From Panorpa germanica (taxonomy: Eukaryota; Arthropoda; Insecta; Mecoptera; Panorpidae), in NCBI GenBank assembly GCA_963678705.1, contig OY783206.1, positions 15,821,807 to 15,885,806 on the forward strand: DNA of 64,000 bases, given 5' to 3'. This document shows positions 63,907 to 64,000 of this stretch, one piece after another (position 1 is the first letter of the stretch; every line of letters starts with the position of its first letter). The notes under the pieces were generated by a model. It ran no database searches. It saw only the letters and a list, made by a program, of their open reading frames with translations, and was not told the origin of the DNA. A program made the translations under genes and the position numbers.

Positions 63907-64000
63907 ATGAAGTTTGTAAAGCAAAAACAAACTCTTTCTGTAAAGAATGTAGATAATCAAAGTAATAATTACACTAATAATTCAAAACATGGATTACTTT
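63907..64000 (+). CDS. Polinton packaging ATPase, N-terminus only (runs off the window)
   Basis: ATG at 63907 opens MKFVKQKQTLSVKNVDNQSN and continues NYTNNSKHGLL to the window edge with no stop. Insect Polinton packaging ATPases (FtsK/HerA type) start with a short polar region leading into HxLLP just before the Walker A segment. The position, divergent from the PLA2 gene, fits. Only 31 codons are visible, so the call rests on context and the KHGLL motif. Confidence 0.6.
   Translation, partial: MKFVKQKQTLSVKNVDNQSNNYTNNSKHGLL

Larger units (their letters stand above)
54790..64000. mobile_element. Polinton (Maverick/adintovirus-like) element, continues past the right edge
   Basis: The visible part holds a repeat-rich end (54838-55692), three plus-strand accessory genes (55881-57803), minus-strand genes for a 110-residue protein, major capsid, 48-residue protein, penton, protease and PLA2-domain protein (57965-63712), and the start of a plus-strand packaging ATPase (63907). 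This set is diagnostic of insect Polintons. The polB and integrase genes would lie to the right. Most frames are whole. There is one large nested insertion (mariner-like, 58841-60843, in the capsid gene) and few other breaks, so the copy is fairly young but not intact. The left boundary is uncertain (BEL remnant ends near 54770). Confidence 0.85.

Overview
The window is eukaryotic, AT-rich and gene-poor. It reads as a graveyard of nested transposable elements from an arthropod, most likely an insect. The mix points that way: BEL/Pao, Copia and Ty3/Gypsy LTR elements, RNase H-bearing and jockey-like LINEs, mariner, hAT, Harbinger and Helitron-type DNA elements, and an insect-type Polinton. I cannot name the species. 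No rRNA, CRISPR or bacterial-style operon is present.

Layout, left to right. 1-6140: a broken BEL/Pao element with a jockey-like LINE (149-3876) lodged inside it. 6640-8160: a Ty3/Gypsy remnant. 8690-12900: a tandem run of Helitron-like units, one of which holds a 1,395-bp solo LTR. 12930-15166: a decayed host-type gene with an intron, an RS-rich region and the start of an RRM-like motif. 15290-25730: an RNase H LINE split by a Ty3/Gypsy element (16999-23968). 25750-33985: scattered fragments, including an LTR-like repeat, a mariner 5' end, a Helitron end, Gypsy pol and a DDE transposase remnant, in long AT-rich spacers. 33985-41905 and 46275-53199: two direct copies (A and B) of one ancestral non-coding segment, each loaded with different insertions. 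Between them are a C2H2 zinc-finger gene and a hAT remnant. 53200-54770: a BEL/Pao remnant. 54790-64000: a Polinton that runs off the right edge.

The most striking item is in copy B. An LTR element with Copia-type ends (48827-52981) carries an intronless prominin-like coding sequence in place of most of pol, in the same orientation as the element. The last residues of the prominin-like frame are encoded by Copia pol and LTR sequence, which is the signature expected if a retrotransposon picked up a host mRNA by template switching. Copy A holds the matching empty site, so the cargo arrived with the insertion.

The Polinton shows capsid-module genes in compact order: a PLA2-domain protein, an adenain-type protease, penton, a 48-residue protein and the major capsid protein on the minus strand, with the packaging ATPase starting divergently at the window edge. 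Three accessory genes lie on the plus strand at the other side. A D37D mariner-like transposon with unusually long (~670 bp) inverted repeats sits inside the major capsid gene.
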